A stretch of DNA of 19,616 nucleotides from contig JAWXVD010000059.1 of assembly GCA_044425705.1 (NCBI GenBank), positions 1 to 19,616 of the forward strand, read 5' to 3'. Made by a program: the position numbers and the translations under genes. This document shows positions 1 through 6,173 of this stretch, in pieces (the first letter of the stretch is position 1; each line of letters starts with the position of its first letter). The DNA is from JAWXVD01 sp044425705 (lineage in GTDB: Bacteria > Bacillota > Clostridia > Lachnospirales > Lachnospiraceae). The notes under the pieces were generated by a model, which saw nothing but the letters and a program-made list of their open reading frames with translations, was not told where the DNA came from and made no database searches.

Positions 1-1
1 T

Positions 2-1279
2 CATATTAACAACAGCTAAAGCTGGAATTAAGTATAATGGTTGTAATAAGTTAGTAGCTTCGTCACCATGTACGAAAGCATTGATACAAGTAACTACATC
101 AGCACCAGATTGTTGTGCAGCATCAATAATTAATTGACCTTGAATTGCCCATTGACCACCTTGAGAAGGGATGAACAAGTTAACGATCGATGCTGATAAG
201 AATGCAAGGATTGGCATTGTAGATGCAGTACCGATAGATACCATAAATCCTACGATAATAGTTGCTAAACCAGAATATTGCATGATACCCATGATACCAC
301 CATAGAATGGGAATTGAATCATGATTTCACATGTAAGGAACATGTTAGCTTTATGAGCTTCGATAAAAGCACGAGGGCTACTATATAGGAAGCAGTTTGC
401 AACGATAAATAGTAAGATAATAAAGGTTACTGATAAAGAACCCATAAATCCAAGAGTGATGAAAGAATGGACGATATAAATAATACCAGCAAGACCAATT
501 GCCCACATGATAATACGGCTAGCGTTTAAACGATCAGCAAGAGTTTCAATATTTTTTACAGAGTAATCTACAGTATTGTCTTTTACTTCTGAATTGAACT
601 CAACTAATTCATGTTTTGGTGGACGTGTAAAGATTGCTAATGCCATAAATGTAATAGCTAAAATAACCCAAATAATTACATTAACAGAGTTGTAAACAGA
701 TACATCTTGACTAATTACTCCGATAAGATCAGCAAATTGATGACCTTCTGTAGCGATAACAGCATATACAGAAGCTGTTGGGCCAAGGCATTGACCAAAA
801 ATCATACATGTGTATCCAGCAGCTAACATCATAGGGAAGTGGAGACCTTTGATGTTTTTCGATAATTGCATAGCAAGGATAGGTGTTACGATAGTACAGA
901 ATGCCCAGTTAAGGAAACTAGAAACGAATCCGAAAGACATAAGTAAAATCATAGCAGCAACAGGAGTACGTACTAACTTAGATAAAGACTCCATACCTTT
1001 TGTCATTTGGCTAGATCTAGCAGTAGTAGCACAAACAACTACCATTAATGACATTTGCATAGCAAAAGTTAATTGTGTCCATAAGCCTTCTTGCCAATAA
1101 CCGATTAAAGTTAAAAATCCAGATTCTGTACCGATTAGTGCAGCAATAAATACTACAAATGTTAAAATGAGACAGAATACCATAGAATCAGGTATAATTT
1201 TTTCGGCAGCAAATGAGAATTTTTTACTCATTCTCCACAAAGGAGTGCCTTTTGATGCAGTGTTTGCAGGTTGTGACAT
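2..1279 (-). CDS. atoE: AtoE-type short-chain fatty acid permease (3' end outside window)
   Basis: This is the last visible gene of the atoDA-BKACE operon: 426 codons run without a stop to the window edge, so perhaps the last 20 to 40 residues are missing. The start ATG at 1279-1277 follows AGAGAGG with 8-base spacing, 55 bases after the dehydrogenase stop. The translation is very hydrophobic, with clear membrane segments near residues 32-50, 72-88, 105-130, 150-175, 198-217, 255-273, 280-298 and 325-370. A loop at about 370-380 reads IPSQGGQWAIQGQ and residues 402-415 read FVHGDEATNLLQP; both match the pattern of the SCFA_trans family (E. coli AtoE, about 440 residues). The family is thought to move short-chain fatty acids or acetoacetate across the cytoplasmic membrane. 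In this operon it probably imports the substrate or exchanges it for an acid product (inference). Family assignment is sure; the transported compound is not. Confidence 0.9.
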   Translation of the reverse strand, partial: MSQPANTASKGTPLWRMSKKFSFAAEKIIPDSMVFCLILTFVVFIAALIGTESGFLTLIGYWQEGLWTQLTFAMQMSLMVVVCATTARSSQMTKGMESLSKLVRTPVAAMILLMSFGFVSSFLNWAFCTIVTPILAMQLSKNIKGLHFPMMLAAGYTCMIFGQCLGPTASVYAVIATEGHQFADLIGVISQDVSVYNSVNVIIWVILAITFMALAIFTRPPKHELVEFNSEVKDNTVDYSVKNIETLADRLNASRIIMWAIGLAGIIYIVHSFITLGFMGSLSVTFIILLFIVANCFLYSSPRAFIEAHKANMFLTCEIMIQFPFYGGIMGIMQYSGLATIIVGFMVSIGTASTMPILAFLSASIVNLFIPSQGGQWAIQGQLIIDAAQQSGADVVTCINAFVHGDEATNLLQPLYLIPALAVVNM

Positions 1280-1334
1280 AGTGAATACCTCTCTTTTCTC
1301 TTTTTATTTAAATCACTTATATATATCGGGGGAT

Positions 1335-2264
1335 TTATTTCCCGTACAACATCTTTACTAGATATGCATTGAGTCCAGCACGAGATGCTGCAATACTCTC
1401 GTCTGTCCAAGTTTGGAAGCCTTCTCCAGACTTGAAGCCTAATTTACCATCCTCTAATAATTGTTTTACTAAAGGCGATGGTGTGTGACTATCTTCTAAA
1501 TCTTTTAGAATATAATCATGAATTTGGTAAGTTAAATCCATTCCTACCATGTCAGCATTTTCCAAAGGTGCTAATTGTGGCAAACGTAATCCGAATGAAT
1601 AGCGAACAGCTTTATCTACAGTAGCAGCATCGGCAATACCGTGTTCTACGATAGAAATGGCTTCTCTCCATAGGGCGTGTTGCATACGGTTTGCTATAAA
1701 ACCAGGTACATCCTTTTTACATAAAACGGCTTCTTTTCCAACTGATGTAAGTACATCAATTACTGTTTGAGCCACTTCATCAGAAGAAGCATCAGACTTA
1801 ACAACTTCTACTAGAGGAATCAAATGAGCTGGATTCCAGAAGTGTGTACCTACAAAACGGTCACGATACTGTAGTTCAGATGAAATTTCACTAGGGCTCA
1901 TAACTGAGGAATTAGTACAGAAAATTGTATCTGGACGACAGCGTGCCTCTAGTTTTGCAAATGTTTCACGTTTGATTGCCATATCTTCAAATACAGCTTC
2001 AATTACTAAATCAGCACTAGAAATTAAGGTGCTGTCGATATCAGTAGTGAAAGAAATACGTGAAAGACGTTCTTCTAATTCGTCCATTGTAAAAGCGCCA
2101 GCTTCTAATAATGCATCGTTAGAAGTGCGTAAAAATCCACAAACATCTGTTTCGTATAAATCATATACAGCAACTTGGAATTGAGGGTTAGAGGACATAA
2201 TTAATGCTAAATTTTTTCCCATAAGGCCTGCGCCACAAATGAGAATATTTTTGATAGATTCCAA
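1335..2264 (-). CDS. NAD-dependent dehydrogenase, 3-hydroxyacyl-CoA dehydrogenase family
   Basis: The 309-residue protein has the two-domain layout of the 3HCDH family. An N-terminal Rossmann fold carries GAGLMG (residues 11-16) and Asp35 at the end of the second strand, which favours NAD. The catalytic set is Ser119/Ser120, His141 in THFWNPAHLIPLVEVV, Glu153 and Asn192 in ANRM. The C-terminal domain ends with GKLGFKSGEGFQTW. The start is TTG at 2264-2262, preceded by AAGGAG at 9 bases; no ATG could replace it because GAGLMG follows almost at once. It lies 16 bases after the zinc-ribbon gene. The FWNPxHLIPLVEV wording differs from the FFNPxxxMKLVEV usual in 3-hydroxybutyryl-CoA dehydrogenases, and the family also includes enzymes for free hydroxy acids (carnitine 3-dehydrogenase, L-gulonate 3-dehydrogenase). 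I infer that it makes the 3-keto acid used by the BKACE encoded two genes upstream; a CoA-ester substrate remains possible. Confidence 0.88.
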   Translation of the reverse strand: MESIKNILICGAGLMGKNLALIMSSNPQFQVAVYDLYETDVCGFLRTSNDALLEAGAFTMDELEERLSRISFTTDIDSTLISSADLVIEAVFEDMAIKRETFAKLEARCRPDTIFCTNSSVMSPSEISSELQYRDRFVGTHFWNPAHLIPLVEVVKSDASSDEVAQTVIDVLTSVGKEAVLCKKDVPGFIANRMQHALWREAISIVEHGIADAATVDKAVRYSFGLRLPQLAPLENADMVGMDLTYQIHDYILKDLEDSHTPSPLVKQLLEDGKLGFKSGEGFQTWTDESIAASRAGLNAYLVKMLYGK

Positions 2265-2280
2265 AATAAGTTACTCCTTT

Positions 2281-2469
2281 CTAATCAGTTTCTTCATAAT
2301 CATTGGGGTTTTTAGGTGCAGTTTCTCCACTTTCGCCAATAAACTCCCCGGGTGTTTGACACTGTGGACAAATACCACAGCTAGTTAAGTGTAATGATTG
2401 TCCGTCGGATTTAAATTGTTTTCCGCAGACAGGACAGTGATAAAAGAGCCAGAAGGTTCCCCAACTCAT
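2281..2469 (-). CDS. small zinc-ribbon protein coupled to the BKACE gene
   Basis: The predicted product has 62 residues. Its start ATG (2469-2467) overlaps the BKACE stop TGA (2468-2466) as ATGA, and only a weak AGGA lies upstream, so translation is probably coupled. The sequence has CPVC at residues 12-15 and CGICPQC at 31-37. The two CxxC pairs, about 18 residues apart, form a likely zinc ribbon or rubredoxin-like knuckle; His11, His27 and Cys31 are extra potential ligands. The N-terminus is aromatic (WGTFWLFYH) and the last 20 residues are acidic and probably disordered. There is no signal peptide and no enzyme domain. I do not recognise a named family. Its position between BKACE and dehydrogenase suggests an accessory role in this pathway, such as a metal-binding partner or assembly factor, but this is inference. 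Gene reality is supported by the SD-less coupling, tight packing and cysteine pattern. Confidence 0.8.
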   Translation of the reverse strand: MSWGTFWLFYHCPVCGKQFKSDGQSLHLTSCGICPQCQTPGEFIGESGETAPKNPNDYEETD

Positions 2470-3305
2470 TTTGAAAGTCCTAACATTTCACGTGCTTCAT
2501 CAGGTGTTGCTACTTTACGACCAAATTCTTCTACAACACGAACAGCACGAGCAACTAGTTGTGCATTAGATTCGGCAAGTTGACCTTTCGCATATAAAAC
2601 ATTATCTTCCATGCCTACACGAATGTGACCGCCCATTGCTACAGCACCATATGTCATTTCCATAGCGGAAGCGCCTACACCAAAGCAACTCCAAGTAGAA
2701 CCAGGACATAGAGTATCCATTGTTTCTTTCATAAAGACAAGATTCTTCATAGAACCTGGAATACCATTGGCACAACCCATACAGAATTGAAAATGTAGAG
2801 GAGCTTTTAAAACACCTTTTTTCAAGTAGTAAGCTGCATTTGCAATCATACCTGGATCAAAAGCCTCAATTTCTGGTTTTACATTCCATTCTTGCATGTT
2901 TTTTCCAAGAGCTTCTAAAAACTTAGGTGAATTAAGGAATAGGCCAGAATGCATCCAGTTCATAGATCCACAGTCATAAGATGCCATTTCAGGTTGTAAT
3001 TCTTGTAAATGAATTTGGCGTGTCTCATCAGTTGCATTTAAATCTCCAGAAGTAGTCATGTTGATGATGATGTCGCAATCTGGATGATTTGCATGAAGTA
3101 GTTCCACAGTTTCGCGGAATTTTTCTTTGTCCATAGTGCCATTGCCATTTTCGTCTCTCATATGAATATGAGCTACACTAGCACCAATTTTCCAACATGC
3201 ATAAATGTCTTCCGAAATTTCAGCAGGTGTCATAGGAACATTAGGATTGTTCTCTTTTTTGGGCCAAGCACCAGTAGTGGCCACAGTAATGATAGTTTTG
3301 TTCAT
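2466..3305 (-). CDS. BKACE family (DUF849) beta-keto acid cleavage enzyme
   Basis: The 279-residue length and pattern match 3-keto-5-aminohexanoate cleavage enzyme (Kce) and related BKACEs, which are zinc-dependent TIM-barrel enzymes. Known members react a beta-keto acid with acetyl-CoA to give acetoacetate and a new acyl-CoA. Zinc ligands are His46 and His48 in AHIHMRD and Glu233 in GHIRVGMEDN, the latter also carrying Arg229 and Asp234, counterparts of the catalytic Arg/Asp of Kce. PEIEAFDPGM at 144-153 and the C-terminal AESNAQLVARA are also family-typical. The N-terminal motif reads TGAWPKKENNPNVP, so residue 14 is Trp where Kce of the lysine pathway has Glu (from memory of that enzyme). 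This argues against 3-keto-5-aminohexanoate as substrate. RBS AAGGAGG lies 7 bases before the ATG, in the 12-base gap after atoA. Lysine-fermentation genes are absent, so I leave the symbol empty. Confidence 0.93.
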   Translation of the reverse strand: MNKTIITVATTGAWPKKENNPNVPMTPAEISEDIYACWKIGASVAHIHMRDENGNGTMDKEKFRETVELLHANHPDCDIIINMTTSGDLNATDETRQIHLQELQPEMASYDCGSMNWMHSGLFLNSPKFLEALGKNMQEWNVKPEIEAFDPGMIANAAYYLKKGVLKAPLHFQFCMGCANGIPGSMKNLVFMKETMDTLCPGSTWSCFGVGASAMEMTYGAVAMGGHIRVGMEDNVLYAKGQLAESNAQLVARAVRVVEEFGRKVATPDEAREMLGLSK

Positions 3306-3317
3306 AAAAAAGCCTCC

Positions 3318-3974
3318 TTATATCATATTGATTAACTTATCACTTATTGTTAATTTAGCTTCTGTAGCATTTTGTACATCAGCTACGCTAAATTCTGGAT
3401 TGATTTCCACTAAAACGAGTCCTTTATCAGTCACTTCAATAACACCCATTTCTGTAATAATAAGATTAACTTGTTGTTTTGCGGTAAGTGGCAAGGTACA
3501 TTTTTCTAGGATTTTAAACTTACCTTTATTTAAATGTTCCATTGCTACAATTACTTTTTTGGCACCTACTACTAAATCCATGGCACCACCCATACCAGGA
3601 ACCATTTTTCCAGGTATCATCCAGTTAGCCAGATTTCCTTCTTGGTCAACTTGTAAAGCACCTAAAACTGTTGCATCTACATGTCCACCTCTAATAATTG
3701 CAAAAGATGTAGAACTATCAAAAAAGGCGCCACCTACATCGATTGTTGCTGGTTGTCCGCCAGCATTTACAATATCATAATCCTCTTCACCTGCTGGTGG
3801 TTTTAATCCAATTCCAATAAATCCATTTTCAGATTGGAAGATAATATCGATTCCTTCTTCTAAAAAGTCAGGTACAAGAGTTGGTAATCCAATTCCTAAA
3901 TTTACAACATCTCCGTCATTTAGCTCTTTTGCTACTCTTTTTGCTATAAATTGTTTGATTTGTGATGCATCCAT
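3318..3974 (-). CDS. atoA: acetoacetate/butyrate CoA-transferase beta subunit
   Basis: The 218-residue protein aligns by eye along its length with E. coli AtoA (about 216 residues): NLGIGLPTLVPDFL, QSENGFIGIG with the catalytic glutamate of the SENG motif, VNAGGQPATIDVGGAFFDS, IRGGHVDATVLGALQVD and ANWMIPGKMVPGMGGAMDLV. With AtoD it forms a class I CoA-transferase moving CoA from an acyl-CoA to acetoacetate or the reverse. I place the start at ATG 3974-3972, which gives MDASQIKQF as in E. coli and has GGAGGG 7 bases upstream. An in-frame ATG at 3989 would add five residues encoded by the RBS itself and overlap atoD. With the chosen start, atoD stops one base before atoA begins. In this operon the likely job is to recycle the acetoacetate released by BKACE into acetoacetyl-CoA. 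Confidence 0.96.
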   Translation of the reverse strand: MDASQIKQFIAKRVAKELNDGDVVNLGIGLPTLVPDFLEEGIDIIFQSENGFIGIGLKPPAGEEDYDIVNAGGQPATIDVGGAFFDSSTSFAIIRGGHVDATVLGALQVDQEGNLANWMIPGKMVPGMGGAMDLVVGAKKVIVAMEHLNKGKFKILEKCTLPLTAKQQVNLIITEMGVIEVTDKGLVLVEINPEFSVADVQNATEAKLTISDKLINMI

Positions 3975-3975
3975 A

Positions 3976-4632
3976 CTAACACCCTCCATCTATGATATAG
4001 TCTACAAATATGTGTGGAGTTACTACGTTTTCAGGTTTCAGCTCACCTACTTCGACAAGTTTTTCAGCTTCTACAATAACAACATCGGCTGCGGTTGCCA
4101 TAGCTTCTCCAAAGTTGCGAGTTGCGCCGTTATAATATACATTTCCACGTTTATCTACGATACTACCGCCGATAATAGCAACGTCTGCACGTAAAGGTGT
4201 TTCTAGTATATAGGGTACATTCTCTACTTCGATGATTTGTTTGCCCTCTTCCACTATGGTTCCTATTCCTGTTGGAGTTAAGAAACCGCCAAGACCAGCA
4301 CCAGCAGATCTGATACGTTCTACAAATGTACCTTGTGGAATTAACGTTACTTCTGTTTCGCCAGCATTAAGTTGTCTGCCTGTTTCTCTATTGAGACCAA
4401 CGTGAGATGCGATAATAGTTGAAAATTGCTTAGCCATTACCATTTTACCAATGCCATAATCTGCTATTCCTGTATCATTACAAATTAATGTAAGGTCTTT
4501 AACATTCAATTCTACTAGCTTATTGATTATTTTATGGGGATTTCCACATCCCATAAAACCGCTAACCATAATAGTCATACCGTCTTTTATTAAATCTTGT
4601 AAATCATCTAATGTAGCAAGTTTATTTTTCAT
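3976..4632 (-). CDS. atoD: acetoacetate/butyrate CoA-transferase alpha subunit
   Basis: This first gene of the operon encodes 218 residues, against 220 for E. coli AtoD. Diagnostic stretches are DGMTIMVSGFMGCGNP (residues 17-32, the CoA-binding SGF-x-G region), LTLICNDTG, IIASHVGLNRETGRQ, VTLIPQGTFVERIRSAGAGLGGFLTPTGIGTIVEEGK, PLRADVAII, NFGEAMATAADVVIVEAEKLVEVGELKPENVVTPHIFVDYII. The family is the CoA-transferase family I alpha chain, working as a complex with the beta chain encoded directly after it. RBS GGAGGT lies 4 bases before ATG 4632-4630. It follows an 88-base leader after the predicted promoter, which contains the palindrome TATCCGGATA. The CoA donor cannot be read from the sequence; the BKACE neighbour suggests that acetoacetate is one partner. 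Confidence 0.96.
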   Translation of the reverse strand: MKNKLATLDDLQDLIKDGMTIMVSGFMGCGNPHKIINKLVELNVKDLTLICNDTGIADYGIGKMVMAKQFSTIIASHVGLNRETGRQLNAGETEVTLIPQGTFVERIRSAGAGLGGFLTPTGIGTIVEEGKQIIEVENVPYILETPLRADVAIIGGSIVDKRGNVYYNGATRNFGEAMATAADVVIVEAEKLVEVGELKPENVVTPHIFVDYIIDGGC

Positions 4633-4685
4633 GCCTACCTCCAGTCTATTCTATTTTAACTAGTGATGTTTTGCCTTATTATCTA

Positions 4686-4695
4686 TATCCGGATA
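4686..4695. promoter_or_regulatory. 10-base palindrome in the atoD leader
   Basis: TATCCGGATA is a perfect palindrome and a GC-containing island in a very AT-rich leader, lying about 25 to 35 bases downstream of the predicted transcription start of the atoD operon. That is a place where a repressor or activator could act. There is no direct evidence of binding, and it is short enough to be chance. Confidence 0.25.
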
Positions 4696-4727
4696 GAGTA
4701 ATTGCATCAAAATTCGTACTTGAATAA

Positions 4728-4756
4728 ATTATAAACGAGGACTTTGGATTTGTTAA
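4728..4756 (-). promoter_or_regulatory. predicted sigma-A promoter of the atoDA-BKACE operon
   Basis: On the minus strand TTAACA (4756-4751) is followed after 17 bases by a perfect TATAAT (4733-4728). This predicts a start near 4721 and an 88-base leader before atoD. It sits directly downstream of the lysR terminator, so the operon can be switched on independently of lysR. Match to consensus is 5/6 and 6/6 with ideal spacing; no experiment supports it. Confidence 0.6.
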
Positions 4757-4763
4757 ATTACAA

Positions 4764-4808
4764 AAAACAGGCAGGTTAATAACTTTAAGTTATAGACCTG
4801 CCTGTTTT
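4764..4808 (-). terminator. rho-independent terminator after lysR (possibly bidirectional)
   Basis: The 13-base arms AAAACAGGCAGGT (4764-4776) and ACCTGCCTGTTTT (4796-4808) pair perfectly. The loop can pair further as AACTT/AAGTT, so the hairpin is almost closed. On the minus strand it is followed by a run of six T, as needed to stop lysR transcription; on the plus strand only four T follow. It separates lysR from the atoD promoter although the genes lie in the same direction. Confidence 0.8.
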
Positions 4809-4970
4809 GTAAGAATATTTCACAAAAAAAATTGAAATTAAAATTAAAAAACTATAAAACTTTGTTTCATTTTACTAAATTTTATAAAATGAAAAAAAGT
4901 AAGAAGTAAATTTGTGGATGTCAAAAGTTTCGGTGCAGAAAACAAAAAAACTGACAAATACATCAATAAT
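4809..4970. other. AT-rich stretch between lysR stop and its terminator
   Basis: About 160 bases lie between the lysR stop codon and the terminator hairpin without a recognisable gene. The stretch is almost entirely A and T and holds one inverted repeat, TTTCATTTTA (4865-4874) with TAAAATGAAA (4885-4894). This would be a long 3' untranslated region of lysR or a linker. I see no ORF with a ribosome binding site in it. Confidence 0.4.
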
Positions 4971-5861
4971 TTAGCACTGTAAAGTAGTATATTGTACAAT
5001 GTGATTAATAAATAGGTTTACAGCATTGGATAAATATTTGTTCTTTTTGGTAATAATTGCTACATTCCATCTTATGCTAGGAGAGGTGATGGGAAGCAGT
5101 TTTAGATTATTTGTATTAAATCGCTCTAATATGTGGCGTGGCATTAAGGTTATGCCTTGCGACAAGGAAACCATTTCAAGAATAAAGTCCCATTGGGAGG
5201 TTTTGAGAACGATTTCCGGTTTGAAACCAGCCTCATGACATACTGATATGGTTTTATCGTACATCATAAAGTCTTCGGTAAATGTAAGGAAGTTTTCGTT
5301 TTTTAACTCTTTGATAGAAATGGCACTTTTATCTGCTAGTGGGTGTTGTTTGTTCAGAACTACCACAATTTCTCCATAAATAATATGGTTAATAATAGTC
5401 TTGTCCGATTTAACAGGGGTAACTACAGCACCTACATCAATGCTACCATCTTCTATGGCAGCTTTTATGGTATTAGAGCCTTTTTCTACCATAATGAGAT
5501 TAATATGTGGATGGATTTCTTTGAATTCGGCGATAATTTTGGGGAAGTATACCGTGCCGATGACAGGTGGTACACCCACAATTACATCCTCTTGTTTGAT
5601 GTTAATACTCTCTTGTAATCTAGCTAACTCTAAATCGATAGATATATTTGCCTTTTTCGCATTGGTATAAAAAGTTTGTCCTTCCTTAGTCAAGGTAAAA
5701 TGTTTGGCCTCTCGATTAATTAATGTTACATTAATATCTTGTTCTAACAAACGTATTGCCTTACTGATTGCAGGCTGTGAAACATGCATTTTTTCTGCAG
5801 CCTTGGTGAAACTTTTTAGTTCAACTACTTCGATAAAATATTTAATATCTTTTATATTCAT
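4971..5861 (-). CDS. LysR-family transcriptional regulator
   Basis: The 296-residue protein has the usual LysR layout. A winged helix-turn-helix occupies residues 1-60 (DIKYFIEVVELKSFTKAAEKMHVSQPAISKAI, helix-turn-helix about 18-37), followed by a linker helix and a periplasmic-binding-type effector domain from about 88 to 290. The start ATG 5861-5859 has GGAGA just upstream. Downstream in the same direction is the atoDA-BKACE operon; upstream and divergent is ackA. LysR proteins usually control a divergent neighbour and themselves, so ackA is a natural target. The atoD operon is another likely target because the gene borders it (inference). The inverted repeat at 5903-5924 is a candidate operator. 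The effector is unknown; a short organic acid or acyl-CoA would fit the neighbours. Confidence 0.93.
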   Translation of the reverse strand: MNIKDIKYFIEVVELKSFTKAAEKMHVSQPAISKAIRLLEQDINVTLINREAKHFTLTKEGQTFYTNAKKANISIDLELARLQESINIKQEDVIVGVPPVIGTVYFPKIIAEFKEIHPHINLIMVEKGSNTIKAAIEDGSIDVGAVVTPVKSDKTIINHIIYGEIVVVLNKQHPLADKSAISIKELKNENFLTFTEDFMMYDKTISVCHEAGFKPEIVLKTSQWDFILEMVSLSQGITLMPRHILERFNTNNLKLLPITSPSIRWNVAIITKKNKYLSNAVNLFINHIVQYTTLQC

Positions 5862-5902
5862 AAGTTCTCCGTTTGAAATTTTTCGTGTGTGTTTGTGGCT
5901 GA

Positions 5903-5924
5903 AATGTAACTAAAATTTTACATT
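5903..5924. promoter_or_regulatory. candidate LysR operator (inverted repeat)
   Basis: AATGTAA and TTACATT are separated by 8 bases, forming a 7-base dyad that contains a T-N11-A core typical of LysR sites. It lies 42 to 63 bases upstream of the lysR start codon. Autoregulation or control of the divergent ackA is the expected role; this is inference from position and symmetry. Confidence 0.4.
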
Positions 5925-6074
5925 AATATATGATATAGATGTGATACTGCACAAATATTGATGTAAAAATATCATGATTTAGTGCAATTATACCACGATA
6001 TGACTAAAATTGTAACTAAAAAATCATAAATATTACAAGCACAGGAGTGGTGAAAAATAATAAAAAAATTCTAC

Positions 6075-6104
6075 TGGACGTAGGCATGAAAATCAAGTTA
6101 CAAT
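6075..6104 (+). promoter_or_regulatory. possible ackA promoter
   Basis: TGGACG (6075-6080) and TACAAT (6099-6104) are 18 bases apart, predicting a start near 6111 and a leader of about 60 bases. A better -10 hexamer, TATAAT at 6155-6160, is too close to the start codon to leave the ribosome binding site in the transcript and has no -35 partner. Confidence 0.33.
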
Positions 6105-6173
6105 GTAAAAAAGCATACTCTTCGTTTTTTGATTTGTAGATTTCTGAGAGTGCATATAATAGGGAGGTATCAT

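Larger units (their letters stand above)
5862..6173. other. lysR-ackA divergent intergenic region
   Basis: This is a 312-base AT-rich region with no gene. It contains a LysR-type dyad (5903-5924), a second copy of the 11-mer TGTAACTAAAA (5905-5915 and 6011-6021), a related ACTAAAATT just before the second copy, and weak promoter candidates in both directions. For lysR on the minus strand, TATAAT at 5992-5987 has GTTACA 18 bases upstream. The 11-mer copies lie 106 bases apart, close to ten helical turns. Confidence 0.5.

Noticed and set aside
810..1361. Plus-strand frames of 96 and 64 codons opposite the permease
   Set aside because: They lie antisense to a continuous 426-codon AtoE frame with clear family motifs, and have no ribosome binding sites or recognisable domains.
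3205..3780. 191-codon plus-strand frame opposite BKACE and atoA
   Set aside because: It spans two well-supported minus-strand genes, reads as low-complexity Ser/Thr/Ile sequence, and has no domain; it is a reverse-strand shadow.
2466..4632. Lysine fermentation (kam/kdd/kce) cluster
   Set aside because: Kce-like BKACE and CoA-transferase are shared, but aminomutases, 3,5-diaminohexanoate dehydrogenase and the ammonia lyase are absent in the window, and the BKACE has Trp at position 14.
4865..4894. Inverted repeat TTTCATTTTA/TAAAATGAAA as a second terminator for lysR
   Set aside because: Its stem is almost only A-T pairs and on the minus strand no T-run follows it; the GC-containing hairpin at 4764-4808 is a much better terminator.
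6155..6160. TATAAT just before ackA as its -10 box
   Set aside because: The transcript would begin at about the start codon without the AGGGAGG site, and no -35 element is correctly spaced.
6129..6173. Acetate kinase starting at TTG 6129
   Set aside because: It would add 15 residues absent from the family before MAKIIAVNAGSSS, and the clear RBS belongs to ATG 6174.
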